Shown here one piece after another: positions 45,198 through 58,800 of a stretch of 64,000 bases of DNA; position 1 is the stretch's first letter; each line of letters begins with the position of its first letter. The notes beneath the pieces are model-generated. The model worked only from the letters and a program-made list of their open reading frames with translations. It made no database searches and was not told where the DNA came from. Source of the stretch: Parietaria judaica (lineage: Eukaryota; Streptophyta; Magnoliopsida; Rosales; Urticaceae); the NCBI GenBank assembly GCA_954871525.1, contig OX940864.1, forward strand, positions 7,992,001 to 8,056,000. The letters are read 5' to 3'. The position numbers and the translations under genes were made by a program.

Positions 45198-47881
45198 CAG
45201 GGCCGGCCCTAACTGTATGTGTAACGACCCGACTTTTTCGAAGCCGTCACTTACTGACTACTTCAAAAAAATCTTTGAAAATACTTGGCCATTTTTTTTT
45301 AAATTAAAGTAAAATAAGTAAATACGTGAATAGTAAAAAATATTTATCAGGAATTCCTTTTTTTAAAACAAAAAATGTATAAGAAATCAAATATGCGGAA
45401 AACGTCTTCACAGTGATTACCCATTCACCCAATCCCTCGCACATCCTCCACCGTCACCGTCCAACCCACCACGAAATCATATCATAGGTTTCTTACCTAC
45501 AGTACGAACGAAAAACATTTTGTGTGAGCTAAAAGCTCAGTGAGATACAACTATTTTCTCACAAAAATAAATTAAAGAAAACATAACATGCAAATGACCA
45601 ATTATGCTTTTGTTTACGTTTTAGGAATCTATTACTAATCTTGTCCTAGGTGATCACCATTGTGTACGTACCACTTCATTCGCGCGAGACTCAATAGATC
45701 GACGGGGGTGCACATGTCCCGAAGCCTAAGGTCAATATATTGGACGGTTCATGATACCGTCTGATTAATCCCTTCTTCGTTCCTTTCAACTCGGGGAGAA
45801 ATCTAATCATCGTCTCATTCTCTCTTTTATTGGGATCTTTTTAAAACATCATAAGCCTCACACGACTCGCTCGATAGAGGGGGCACGACACTTAATTCCT
45901 ATGTTATACTTGTTTATATTGTTTACATGCATAAATGATAAGAAGATTCATCCATAACCATAATAATCATTTTCACAATTTCACATCGTATATCACCATT
46001 CATCGTGAATGTCATTCTTCATATCTCGACAATCACATCGATCTTAACACAATAATAAATGCTTCACGACGTTTCAACGTCGTTGAATCCTCATAAAATA
46101 TCTAATGCCGTCATTCATGAAACAATATAACAAGCAAACATTTTTCACACATCCAACATATTCAAACAGAACACACAACGAATATGCTAAAATGTACTTT
46201 TATTTCCAAACAAATTCGTACTGCAGTGAGGTTGAACTCACCTGAAACGCTACGATCGTCTTACTAGCGACTCTGACGAAGGCACCTATATGAGCGACGT
46301 TCCTAGATAATAGATACCCAACTATGAATTAAAAACTGGTCACTCATAAAAAATCCTTAAGACTTGGCTTTACGACTAAAACGAGATTTGTGCTTGTATG
46401 TATAGAAAATGACTTTTTAGGCATTTTCTCGATATAATAAAATTGGTAAGGAACTGGAAAAAGTGTTCTGAACAAACTGCCATTATTTTTTGAAAACGAA
46501 GAACTTTCGTGTTTTGAAAATTTTCAAAAGATAACTGTAACTATGAGAAATACTGATTTTTCTGTTCGGCCAGATTCTTATAACTCGATTTCGGGCTAGA
46601 TCCCGAACGATTTTTAAACTTATTAAAACACAAAACAGTCTAGAAATTTGATTCTATATAAAATCTATCTCTACATAAAAACTCCAATTCGGACTCTATG
46701 AATTTTAAAAATTTAAAACGAAAATCTGGTCTGCAGAATTTTATCGTTTTTCCAGAAATTTTAAAACTTGAAAATACGATTTCGAGCGATTTAGAGCTCC
46801 AAAAATTCTGAAATTAAATATGGGACTTATATGATCCTAAACGAAGTTATGGTTAAAATTTCAGCCAAAACCGCAGCGTAGTTTGGGAGATAAAAATTCG
46901 ACAAAATTCTGCTACTCGGGATTACGAAAATAAAATTGGAATTTAATAGAATAAGCAACTCATACCTTGATTATGGAAGAAGAAGAAGAGATTTCTGGGG
47001 AGATTGAAGACTCAATGATTTTTCACTCTATTCTCACTAGAAATTTTCTTGGTTTTGGAGATAATGAGGCTATGAGAGACTTTGTGGAAAATATGAAACC
47101 CTAAGCCTAATATAAAACCCTAAATATCTAATTTTCGCAGCTCCCTTTTTACCCTAAAAAAAATATTTTTTTTTTCTTTAATGTATTAAAACTAAAATAT
47201 TATTTGCAAGAAAAATCCTAAAATAAAAATATAAACAAAACGATAACAACTCACCTGATTAATTGTGGGTTATCACAGTACGGGGGCCCGAGGCGTAACT
47301 TTTTTTTGGGCCCCTTTGTCAAAAGAAAAATATGATCGAAGTTTATAAATAATCTGTATTTATAATCAGCACTACTAATTCATCAAATTTCAAGAAATTA
47401 AAAATGTATGCAAATTTCAATATACATAAAAAAAAAATCTCACTAATGCATTATTAAATCCTTTAATAATTTTATTGTTTTTATGAGGTTTCAATCCTAT
47501 TTTAACAAATATATGTTTTTAGTAGATAAAATCAGAAGATATATATAGAAATAAAAATAAAAATAAAAATAAAGAAGCTAAAAAGTAAATGTGAATGTGG
47601 GTCCCACACTTTTCATACTTAAAAATTTAATGTGATAAATAAAAAATTAATATATATCTGTACGAAAACAAATGAAATAAGACAAGAAAAAGTACATGGC
47701 CCCCCTTTAAAAGTCTTCTCTTTCATAGAAGCATTAGTAGAACTCAAAAAAGGTCTTTCTGCATTTCCATGGCGTCGAACACGCTTCTACCTCACCTTCA
47801 GCAAACAGTCGGCGAGGGGGCCCTCTAAATTCCGGGGCCCAAGGCCGCCGCCTCGCAGGCCTACCCCAAGGGCCGGCGCTG
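45198..47881. mobile_element. hAT element (CAGGGCCGGC ends) split by a solo LTR
   Basis: The termini CAGGGCCGGCCC and GGGCCGGCGCTG are imperfect inverted repeats, flanked by GATACGTG (45190-45197) and GATACGTT (47882-47889), an 8-bp duplication with one mismatch. Without the 2058-bp LTR and its duplication, about 620 bp of hAT sequence remain, rich in GGGCCC segments. Noncoding. Confidence 0.75.
45220..47277. mobile_element. Solo LTR, about 2.06 kb, gypsy-type
   Basis: Begins TGTAACGACCCGAC and ends GGGTTATCACA, so TG...CA. Flanked by GTATG (45215-45219) and GTACG (47278-47282), 4/5 match. The terminal sequences and internal GTGAGCTAAAAGCTCAGTGAG are of the style seen in long chromovirus (Tekay/Del-like) LTRs. 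There is no internal region, so it is an LTR-LTR recombination product. Confidence 0.7.
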
Positions 47882-47903
47882 GATACGTTCTATTACATAT
47901 TAA

Positions 47904-50296
47904 CTAGTGGAATGCCCGCGCAAAAGCGCGGCTAAAAAAATATAGTTGAAAATTATAAATTAATATATTAAATAAATGATCATTTATAATTTGTAATAAA
48001 TATAAAATTGTGATATTAATATCAAAATATAATGAAAATGAAACATGGTTGATATCTTGAATATGGTTTTCTGTTTGTCCTCCTCCTAATGCAGCCGTTC
48101 GAATGCTTCTTTATTTTTCAACGTATAGACTGTATATAGCTAATTAATCCATCTTTAATATAAGATAAAAATAAACTCAGAACAATATATATTATATATG
48201 TATATATTTGAACATAAATGTTCTCTATATACATAAAAGGAAAAATAAATAATAAGAACTCAAATCCTCCAATGCAATGAAGAAGAAACATTTACTGTGC
48301 TGATATAATATAGAAAAAATGTATAATAAATAAAAACGACGACTAACGGGTTCCCCTTCCTAGGTTGAAACTGCTACGTTTTCATTTGTATCAAATTGCA
48401 TGTATTTGGAGCTAAAATTGTTATACTTCAGTTTGTAATAAATTTATTTACATATGCATTTATAAGAGAGTGAATGTTTTAAAGAAGAGATGTGAATGTG
48501 CAATTGTTGCATAGTTAGTGAAGCAGAATTGAAATAATAATAAAACTTAAGAAAAAAAAAAGGATCTGTCAAATCTTCGCCTGTCTATTTTGCCACCTCA
48601 TTTATCAAAGATCTTTCTTTTATATATGTATATAGATTGAATGTGGAGAGTCTTTGAAATACAATTTATAAAGGTAAAACTCACAGCTAAACTATTGGTC
48701 CAACGTCATATATAACTATTAGTTTAGAAGAAAAAAACTTTAAAGAAAAATTCATTAATATAAAATTTACATTTTCATTAGTCAAAATCATATTCGAGAT
48801 GATAAGTTATTGGTGAGTATTTTTTTTTCTCTGAATTCTTTTTATAAGTGATCGTTAGGATGTTGAATCATTATTCATTAACGTAATATTATTTAAAACT
48901 AATTAACCTCTAAGAAAAAGATAATTAAAAACCAATTGCTTGCTTTTAGTATGTTGAATCGTTACGCATTGCAAAGCGTATTTATTTAAAACTGATAAGA
49001 TACTTTTCTCCACTACACACACTTAGTTAACATTTGCTGAAAAATAAAACATTTGATAATTAACACACTTGGAAGTTGGATCCACACTAAAGTCTTATTG
49101 CAATAGACCACAAAAATCGAGAAGTTTGGACATATATGCATTATAAATATACTGTTGGCATTAACTTTTCTTTAATGAAGAATTAAAACAATGTTATAAG
49201 TATACTGTTATGTGACAATACACGTTATATACTATGAAATCTAAAAATTTATAATTCAATTCGTTATATAGAAAAAATACTTGTGCTTTTACCTGATAGT
49301 AGAAAAATAAGAAATAAAAAATCGTTAGAAAAGTTGAATATGAAGAAAGAATAAAATGCAAATATTCATAAAAAAATCAACTAAAAGAAAAATGAACGAA
49401 GCAATAGAAAAATATATGTTATATATTAAATTTGATAATCCTAGAAAAATACATGTTTCCTAACTAGATTAATAAATTTGATATGATAATCCTTTATTAA
49501 TATATGATCCTGGATCAAACTTGAATGTTTCAATCATATATATATATATAAATAATATGTAAACTATACTATTCCGAGCTTGACCTGTACTTCAAAAAAA
49601 TTGACTACCCAATAAAAGATGTGATCTTCCATACAACCTTGAAGATTACAGCTTAATTGAATAGTTTTATAGCTAATCTACAGAAGAAATAATATATACT
49701 AATAAAGATAATTATATACACATTAATAAATACATTTGTTCTCTTTGTAAAAAATGAGATGCAGCTACAAAAGTAAAACATATACATAACAATTATTTCA
49801 CCTATAGCATGTTGGTTTAGCACTCGAGATGATGCAGATTTTTCCATAGCTCGCCATGTAAATTTTGATGTCAATGATCTTGATCTTGTCGTCCTAATTG
49901 GTAGTGGCAATGGTGAACATAACAACTATATATATTGTTAAAAAGGATTGTGAACGATCTAGCAATGGAAAAGACATTACAATTTAATGATTTCTTTTAA
50001 ATGATATTAATTGTTAGCATTTATGAAATAGTCTATTGCGATTCTTCTACCATATGAAACATTTAGTTATATACATCTATATACACATTATGAAACGTTT
50101 ACGTAGCATCCCATGCATTAGTTTAATGCAAGGTTTTATGATAAAAAAATATATAAATTCTAAAAAAATTAGAATTCTCTATTCTTGATTTTTATGGTGT
50201 TATATAACTTGTGAGCTATGAAAAAATTGGAATCCTCTATTCTTGGATTTTATGGTGCGACATCACTTATGAGTTCTTCCTTTTAATATATATAGA
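47904..50296 (-). mobile_element. Helitron-like element with a strong 3' hairpin
   Basis: On minus it begins TCTATATATATTAAAAGG at 50296, preceded by A. It ends GCATTCCACTAG at 47904, followed by T. The 3' hairpin GCCGCGC-TTTTG-CGCGGGC (47914-47932) lies 6 nt before CTAG, classic Helitron architecture. More TCTATATA...AAAAG starts at about 48221 (+) and 48650 (-) hint at nested copies. No Rep/helicase seen. Confidence 0.65.
47914..47932 (-). other. Helitron 3' terminal hairpin
   Basis: GCCGCGC stem, short TTTTG loop, complementary arm, then ATTCCA and CTAG. Confidence 0.75.
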
Positions 50297-50974
50297 TTTC
50301 TAGTGGTGGGACCGAGTCGATTTGTTGACTATTTGAATCCCATCCTATTGTATATATGGAAAAAAAATACATACAACATAAAGGGCAAATGGTGACCTTA
50401 TTATAAGATATTTGCGGTATAAATTTTTAAGTTATTCAAAGTGAGACGGTATATATTCTCTAACTTTCTTTTCAAGAATTAAAATTCTCGAACTCTAAAA
50501 CGGTTAAGTTCATGTCATTTGTCTTATTTCACTCTTTTTTATCCAAGTTGTAGGCACCGACTCTCATTTAAAGAGAAATGAAATATCTACAATTATTTTA
50601 TTAAGGATGTTCCACAAAAAAATATTTTGAAATGATGAAAGATGGTCCGAGACATATATATTTGTTTTGAAAGAAATTAGTATTCATTATTTAAAAATAA
50701 AACCAACTAACGTATTGTAGATCAATGCATTGATCAATAATATTATAATAACCTTGAATAACTTAAAAAAATGCCAAAAAGTAGTAGCCACACTTTAGTA
50801 CTTTATGAGTTCATACGGAAGTAATAGCCAAGTATAAACATATGAAAAACTGTCCTTATAATACAACTAACATAAATAGCACGTTCTAAATACTCAATAA
50901 TATGTAGCTCTTTAAGTGGCATTTACAGTAAAAATAACCCAAAGATTAATGAAATTTTCAACATATTTCAAATC
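50297..50974. other. AT-rich spacer between the Helitron and the SINE, no gene
   Basis: No coding frame, splice-site pair or terminal repeat is seen in this segment. Confidence 0.5.
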
Positions 50975-51167
50975 TTTTTTTTTTTTTTTGAATGGGGTGG
51001 CTCTATCGGCCAATTTTACAATGCACTCTCGTATTACTAGATATATTCAGTGTAAGAACAAGTGGCACTATTAACCAAGTTTACACATGTAAATGGGGCA
51101 AACATTTTGCTTCCCACGGGGTTCGAACCCGTGACCTCATGGAGAGGTGAGTAGTGTATCTTACATA
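50975..51167 (-). mobile_element. tRNA-derived SINE
   Basis: On minus: GAGGTCACGGGTTCGAACCC holds a perfect tRNA B box (GGTTCGAACCC). It is followed by a unique body, then GCCGATAGAGCCACCCCATTC and an A tail (T run 50975-50989 on plus). The A-box half at the 5' end is poor or missing, so the copy may be 5'-truncated. Target duplications are unclear. Confidence 0.7.
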
Positions 51168-51409
51168 TGATTTAATAGTACTATATATGCTAAAAAGAGT
51201 GTAAAATTCGACAAAAAAAAAATGTATCGTCCCATAATTTTTATGTAAATTTTATTTTACCGTTATTTTTCATTTTCAACCGTGCCGCCTTAATGATCAA
51301 AGTTTAAGTACTTTTACCGTAATTATTATTAAAATAATTATGAGAATACGACAATTATGAATGATGTCAGTGGGCGGCTCCATTTTATTTTTATACAATG
51401 AAATCTATA

Positions 51410-54400
51410 TCTATATATATATAAAAGCATGAAGACATGTTTTCTCAACAAATTTTTTATAATGACATCTTCAAATGTTATTTTTTTAGAATTTAGAATT
51501 AAATTTAAATTCATACCATTTATCAAAAGAAGACATTAATACTAATTATTAATACAAAGAAACAAATCTAAAAACTTCCCATGTCATGTGTAAGCTATTA
51601 ACCTCTTCATTTTCCTCATGTATTGCTATTAAAGATACTAAAAGTTGTGCATTATCATGTATTAAATGCATGAACTTCATGTTCAAAACGTTTTTATATA
51701 ATTATATATATATAATAATAAAACTCATAAGAACAAGAAGCAATAATAAGCAATATATATAGCAAATTTTATTCACAATTAGTTATCTGAAAAGTCAAGA
51801 ATTTGAGAATCCTCAACTTCTACAATTTTCATATTTTAAAATTTTAAAATCTTATATATACTTCAGATTTTTTTATATAAAGAAAATCAAGTCTTAATGC
51901 CTCATGAATATTCATTCATTTAATATGCACCCTTTTCATTTACACTTTTTTTTTTCACCATTAAACGTGTGTTTACTACTATTGTCCCTTTAATGTATGT
52001 TATTACTTATTAGCTCTGTCATTAACATCAGGATTCTAAATGGTCAAGAAAAGATCAAACGGTTTTATAAAAAATATATAATGGAATAGTCTTTAAAAAA
52101 CGCTCCACATTAATCAGTAATACTTATAATTTATTTTTAACCAATCAAACTCCTATATAAGAACACCTACATGCCCTTGTTGTTTCATAACTCCACTATC
52201 GCACTTTTTTTTTTTATTCTCTAAGCTTTTGTTTTCACTATTTTTTTTCTTCTAATATCTATTTATTTGTTTGTGCATTTTTTACAAGATTACACAATCA
52301 TGTTGGTGTCGTGTGAGTTGTGACTACTAGCCGAGATGATTCTAAACCTGTGGATCCAAGGACTCGAGCCTGGAAACAACTTGACCTGCTGCCACTTGCA
52401 AGCCATCATGGCGGAGACTCTTCGGTATCAATATACTATATTTAAAGTTTTTTTCTTATTCGAATTCGCTCCTTCTTGATCATCCAATTTGTTTTTTCTT
52501 TCAACATTTGATTAATTGGATGTACATGTAATTCTTCAATTACAACACACATTCTAAATGAATAAGCTGCAAAAAAAATCTATTATCCTTACTATGAGCC
52601 ACGAGTTGGGTGCGGTCCGTGCAAGACTTCAAAGGCATAGTGCAGATTAGCAAGAGATAGAGAAATGGATGATCGTGATTGATTTCTGAACTACCTGAAT
52701 TTTGCAGTGATAATTCATGTGAGTTTTAATCTAGATTGAAAAGCGATACATGTTCATTATAATATTTATTTTAAAAGTGGCATATAGTAGTTTAATCTAT
52801 ATCTTGTGGAAGTGAAATATCTCTATATATATAAATAAGCACAATAGACTTATAAATTGTGCCGGTTAAAAACCATGAATTTATGTCTCATTCCTTCTAA
52901 AGAAAAAAATATCAATAGTGCCCATATATATTATATGTGGTATATTTATATTTATTTTGTATATGCTATCAAAGCATGTCTCTTATCAAAGACAATTTAT
53001 CTTGAAGAACAAACGAAAAATAACACCAAAAGCTCTAAATAGATTTTGAAGCACAAGCCATAAGATTTTGGTTATGAATCAAATTACATTGAAAAACACA
53101 CAAAGATAACAATAATACTTTGGCTTTACTTTTTTTTTTTCATTCTAATACAACATCTAACAAAAATCAAAATGGGAAACTGCTTATGAATTATAATCTC
53201 TAGATAAATAAAAACACTAACATGTCATAGCATGCTATCATCTCAATTCAATATATAAACTTTGTGTTTAAGTTTATATTTTAAGCTGCTAATGACTAAT
53301 TATATTGTTAAAATTAATTCAAGACATGTGCAAAATTACACTTTTATAAATAAAAGATGGCGTCAAAATTATTCTATATACATATATGTGCTTTAGAAAG
53401 AAAAGAAAAAAAAAAGAGTAAGGTTAATAACTCTATATGTATGTCTACAAATTCTGTATTTTTCATTCTATTGCTTTTAATTTGAAAGTAGCATTAGAAT
53501 GTGTATCTATGATTCAATAAGAATGACCGCTTGATCACTGCGACTCTTCATATGTAAACTTCATTTTTTTACTTCTCAAAATTTAATACACATACGTTCA
53601 TATATTTCATATTTACTTTTTAATAATATGTACGTTTTGAGTATATTGCTAAAAAATGTAATGCAATGTAGTTAGACTGTTTAAAAATCCATTGAATTCA
53701 TATTCATTATTTAGGTTCTCTAATTTTAAGAAAAACAATCATTCAATAAAGATTTTTTTTTATCCATTAGCACATATACAATGATCATCACTTTTTCTTT
53801 CTTTAAAGGACAGTTACAACTAAAGTTAAAGATGCTTTCCCACGTTCATTGAATAATTAATGTCATGCAAAACTTATATCGAAATAATATGAGCTATTCT
53901 TTTTTCATTTATTTATTTATTTATAAATTCAGTAGATTTTCACTAGAGAAAATATATATCGATATCAATTTGAAGAAAATTCAACTAACATAAAAAAAAT
54001 GAAACATAATTGATTCTATGAAAAGAAAATTACAAAATAGTATAAAAAAAGTAGAAAAATAAAAGCAAAATTCAAGGATTGATATCGTCCATTTTCTGAT
54101 GATTTAAAATTCACTTAATATTTCATTTATTGATGAGTTTGACTTAGAATAGTTTTTGTTTTTGTTTTTTTTTTTTTTTTTTTTTTTTGAGGGAGGACTT
54201 AGTTAGCTTATTAAGATAAAAATTGTTATCAGCTAAGGATTCTTAAAGTTTTCACGTTCTCGTAAAAAGGACACATATTTTCCGCATAAATGACTCTTCC
54301 CACACACAATATTACTGTTTATTTTTATAAAATAATTAACCAAAAAAATTACTAAACAAGTTTATAGATAGTACAAATAAAAAAATAGAAAAAAACTTAA

Positions 54401-55135
54401 ACTACTTAGACAAAACAGAAATAGAAGCATCAATTGATTGCTCTTGAAGTTTTGTTGCATATCTAATTTATAGGAATTAGAATTCTATTAAAAAACTTTA
54501 AACAACTTTTTAAAAACTATAATATAATTTTTTATTTATTAATCTTCATATATTTAATAGTTGTCATCAAAGTTTTAAATAGTGTTATCGATGGATCCAT
54601 TTTACGTGTTTAATTACCAATGAGTAATAAGTTTAACGATCAATTTAAAAAAAAAAAGTTTACGAACGAGTTTTAGAATAAAAAATATAAGTTAGAATTG
54701 TAAATTTAATATGCAAATATAGATTGCAATTGTAATTTATATATAAAAAAAAGTTAAAATTACAACTTAATATAAATTATATATAATAATTAATGAAGAT
54801 AAGACCCATATATTTTTATTAAATTTCTGTTATATATTTCTCTCTTTTCCCTCAACTTTCTCTATTTCCCCTGTATTTTTTGTCTCTCTTTTTTCTTCAT
54901 CTTTTCTTCTTCTTCTTTGTTTTTTCAATTTTTTGTAATGATAAAACCGCTATTGCAAAAAAAAAAAAATGTTGCAAAGTTAAATTTTTAGACATAGAAA
55001 AGGCATGCCGATGACAAGTCAGAGATTCTAAACCTTTGGTTGTTCTTATCAATATTGGACCATACATGTTTAATTATTTTTTGAAGAAATTTATTTTATT
55101 AAAAAAGTTATTCGTCACCGCGCAAAATCCACTAG
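51410..55135 (+). mobile_element. Helitron-like element, plus strand
   Basis: 5' TCTATATATATATAAAAGC (preceded by A) and 3' CACCGCGCAAAATCCACTAG (followed by T). The right end falls exactly where alignment with the downstream blocks of units A and B starts, supporting that boundary. A further TCTCTATATATATAAATAAGC start at about 52830 suggests a nested copy. No coding capacity recognised over 3.7 kb. Confidence 0.55.
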
Positions 55136-55852
55136 TATATGCTCAATTCTCAAAGACCAAGAATTACGTGTGATATTAGGTGTTAATAGGTTTTGAATAA
55201 TGCTCATTTTACGTTAATAGTACATATAAATGTTTAAGATGTATAAGAAATTTCCAACTTGATTTCGTAGTAACGTTTTGATTATGATATATTGTAATGT
55301 CTAAACTACCCTTCAAAGTTAGGATATGACTTTATATCGGCTCTAGCTTTAAAAAAAATGTAAGTCATGCCTTTATGATTATTATAATATCATATAAGTA
55401 AAAAAAAAAAATAAAAAATTGGGTCGTTACGAGGCTCAATCAACGTCCGAGCAAACGTTGACGACTTTAGAGCGTTTTGAAATAACTAATGCAGAGCCCA
55501 ACTTTGATATGCCGTATCTTTTTACTTGGTTGACATTCTACGACCTCGACTTGTGTCAAAGTGAGTTGCAAGCATTGTTAAGTTTTAAGCCACGTTTATC
55601 ACCAATAGTTATAACTTTTGAGTTTTTCTTATAATTCGTGTACTAGAGAATTACGACCGTATATCACGGAAAATATTTCTAAGTACCGGTACGAAAAATT
55701 CATGTAATATAGAGCCACTTCATAATAGTGTCCTTTTATTGTTCATTAGATTACTTGTCAAATATATGATTTGATCGGTGAAGTACACATCTTTCTTAAT
55801 TCAAAATATGACAATCCTTTATTGAAAGTTGAAACCCTAACAAGATATAATC
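55136..55852. repeat. Downstream block of OMT unit D
   Basis: Aligns with about 8680-9111 and 21000-21283 plus 26706-26911, for example AAGAAATTTCCAACTTGATTTCG at 55247 and about 21035 and AAAATTCATGTAATATAG at about 55694 and 26750. No gene. Confidence 0.65.
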
Positions 55853-58800
55853 TCAAGGGTAAACCTCGATGAGAGACTTCATTCCGAGGCCGGGAGTGAT
55901 CTTATAGCTGCTGAAACCGGCGTCGGAGAAGAGCTTTGCCCATTCTTTCTCGCTCCTCTCTCTTCCGTTGAACAGAACCATCATCTGCAAATCATAGAAG
56001 AATTGAGTTTCGACGGCTTCGTGATCGTCGCAGTCACTCTGAACAACCATGTCGATCACAATCACTTTGCCATTCTTGGCACTGCCTGAGCTTGTGATTG
56101 CCTTTCGGCACTCCAGTATCTCCACGCTCTCTTTGTCGCTCCAGTCGTGTAATATCCACTGCAAATTGTTATTCGTATCAGTTTCAAACATGTCTATACA
56201 TATATAATATATATATATATATTATTATTATTATTATTAATTCATCCATACACGATATGTTGTGATACAATTAGGTTGGGCATAAGAATTTAAATCATGA
56301 TATTTGTTGTAATTTTACTTGATTTGTCCAAATTTAGAAAACAGTGTTGTCATACTCATTCCCTTGTCGTAATACTTATTTTAACCTTTTTCTCTTCATA
56401 AAACCCATCCTTGAATCTCATGACTCCAGGTATTCAGTCTCGAGTTTTATTTTTACTTTATGTCAAATTAGAAAGACAATTTTTTTTGTCGGTGCTTTAA
56501 AGTAATGTCTTTTTTTTTTTAATCTATCTTTGAATGCAATCTCTCTCGGCATTCTCTCTAGATCATTCGACATTTCTTTATTCGTAAAATGTTGAAAATC
56601 CTGATATTTTTGCTTTTTAAATTGAATGGATAACCATTATTATTCTACAAAAAAATTAGCATTATTTGATACATTAATTTTTAAAAAATAAGATAGATGA
56701 TTAATATGAAAAAAAATAATTAAGGGGAAAAATGATACAAAATATTAAATTCAAAGGGTAATATTATTCAAAATGATAAGTTCAATAAAATTCGAGGATA
56801 ATTAATACAAAATGATATTTTGTACGACAAATCAATACTAAATAAAATTTAAAAATCAATTTAAATTGAAGAGGTATTAGTAATATTTACTCTATTTCTC
56901 TTATTTTGGTTTGTTAACTTTTTTATGTTATTTTTCGACGGCTTGCTATGATGATTGACTTCACGCTTTATCAATTGCCCACGTTATTAATTCCTATTAG
57001 TATCGATTTTCCAATAGGTATAGCTCTATAGTATATATTATATAATGTTAAGGAATTTTGCCCTAATTCCCAATTCGAAAAACGATAAAAGCAATAAACG
57101 AAATTGAAATCGACACCAGAATTATAATGGTTCGCTCCCAGTATAGGAGGTACGTCCACTTGCCGCCTGTAAATCTCGATCCACTATCAATCTCAATCGG
57201 AGTTTCTGGTTACACTCTGATGCCGAATGATGGCGAATGGGGTGGGAGGTTGAAAAGTGCATGGAACATGCAATTAGTTTCAAATAACCAGTCACTAAAT
57301 TAACGTTTCATATTAATTACTTGTTGTATGTTTTATTATTTTAATTATTATTTGTTGTTAGTAGACTATTTCATGGCGTGTTATTAGGTAAATCAGTTAG
57401 GGTTTTATTCTATATATACTTAGTAAATCAAGCATGTACGGAGATTGATATATGAATGAAAATTGAAGCTTTTGCTTTGAATTCCGAGTTTCATACTCGT
57501 TGAGACGCGTTCTTGTGTTAATCCATAGCCCGCTCTACATCAGTTGGTATCAGAGCCACTCGTTTCTGTGCAGAGGCACCGAAGAAGCGAGCCGTTCACG
57601 AAGCTTTCGTAGAGGATATGGTGAGACGAGAAGTGGTCGACGGATTGCGCGCTCAGGTGGAATTGCTAACCCGTCAGATGGCTGCACTGGTGCAGAATCA
57701 AACGGAGCAACGACGCCGAGACGAGTCTGACACCGAGGACCAATCCAACCTGTTCGGGCATAATTTTGGACGTGCGGCGGTCCCAGAAGATGCGCGAAGG
57801 GTAGCGGCGTTCGAGGTGGCTATCCCGGAATACGAAGAATCGACGTACGATGAGGCGGAGCACGGAGAGGCCGTGTACGACGAATCGGTTTACGGCGAGA
57901 CGGAGTATGACGAACCCGTGTACGATGACTATGACGAAGCCGTTTACGACGAGCCCGTTTATGACGAGGCGGAGTACGCCGAAATCGTGCATGATGAGGT
58001 CGTGTACGATGAAAATGTGTGCACCGATCAAGAAGAGTCCGCGTATGATGAGGTCGGGCTTGAGGAGGCCGACGAGGACGAGAAGCGATTTGAGAGTGAC
58101 ACGACTATATTTCGTGTTGTACATATGTCGTGTTTGACCGCAACGGTGAAGATAGATGTTCTGCGGAGCCCGAGCAACCTTTTCCCGGAAACAAAGCTTC
58201 AAACTCGCATTGAGAAAGAAATGGAAGAATCCAAAATTATTTTTGGGTTAAAATCCAACGAGATGACCGAGGAAGAAGAACGATGTCACAATGTCAACAT
58301 GAAACCAATAACCAAGCGTGCAAAGGAGCCACCAGACAAGCCTCCCTACATAACGATCGCGACGCCCAACTCCATGAACCACCCGAGTCCACTACCAACC
58401 CGCCCCTAGAAATTCGAGGACGAATTTTCTCAACGCCGAGAGAATGATGCCGAATGATGGCGAATGGGGTGGGAGGTTGAAAAGTGCATGGAACATGCAA
58501 TTAGTTTCAAATAACCAGTCACTAAATTAACGCTTCATATTAATTACTTGTTGTATGTTTTATTATTTTAATTATTATTTGTTGTTAGTAGACTATTTCA
58601 TGGCGTGTTATTAGGTAAATCAGTTAGGGTTTTATTCTATATATACTTAGTAAATCAAGCATGTACGGAGATTGATATATGAATGAAAATTGAAGCTTTT
58701 GCTTTGAATTCCGAGTTTCATACTCGTTGAGACGCGTTCTTGTGTTAATCCATAGCCCGCTCTACATCACACTCTCAATCTCGCCTCTCTCAATTTGTGC

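Larger units (their letters stand above)
57218..58769 (+). mobile_element. Young non-autonomous Ty3/gypsy derivative (1552 bp)
   Basis: Identical-length LTRs (57218-57542 and 58445-58769, 325 bp each) differ at one position (T/C at about 57307 and 58534). The TSD CACTC is exact (57213-57217, 58770-58774). The PBS TGGTATCAGAGCC is at 57545 and a purine tract CGAGAGAA precedes the 3' LTR. LTR ends TGATG...CATCA, the PBS spacing and an AATTCGAGGACGAATTTTCTC stretch before the 3' LTR are shared with the gypsy element in OMT-A, so they belong to one lineage. The sole ORF encodes a 263-aa acidic protein. It is the youngest LTR-pair insertion in the window. Confidence 0.93.

Noticed and set aside
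51105..51150. Possible tRNA gene (GGTTCGAACCC T-loop motif)
   Set aside because: No acceptor stem or anticodon arm can be formed and an A tail follows; a SINE explains it.
57218..58769. YDE-repeat ORF considered as a host gene nested in the OMT intron
   Set aside because: LTRs, PBS, purine tract and TSD on both sides show that it belongs to a retrotransposon.
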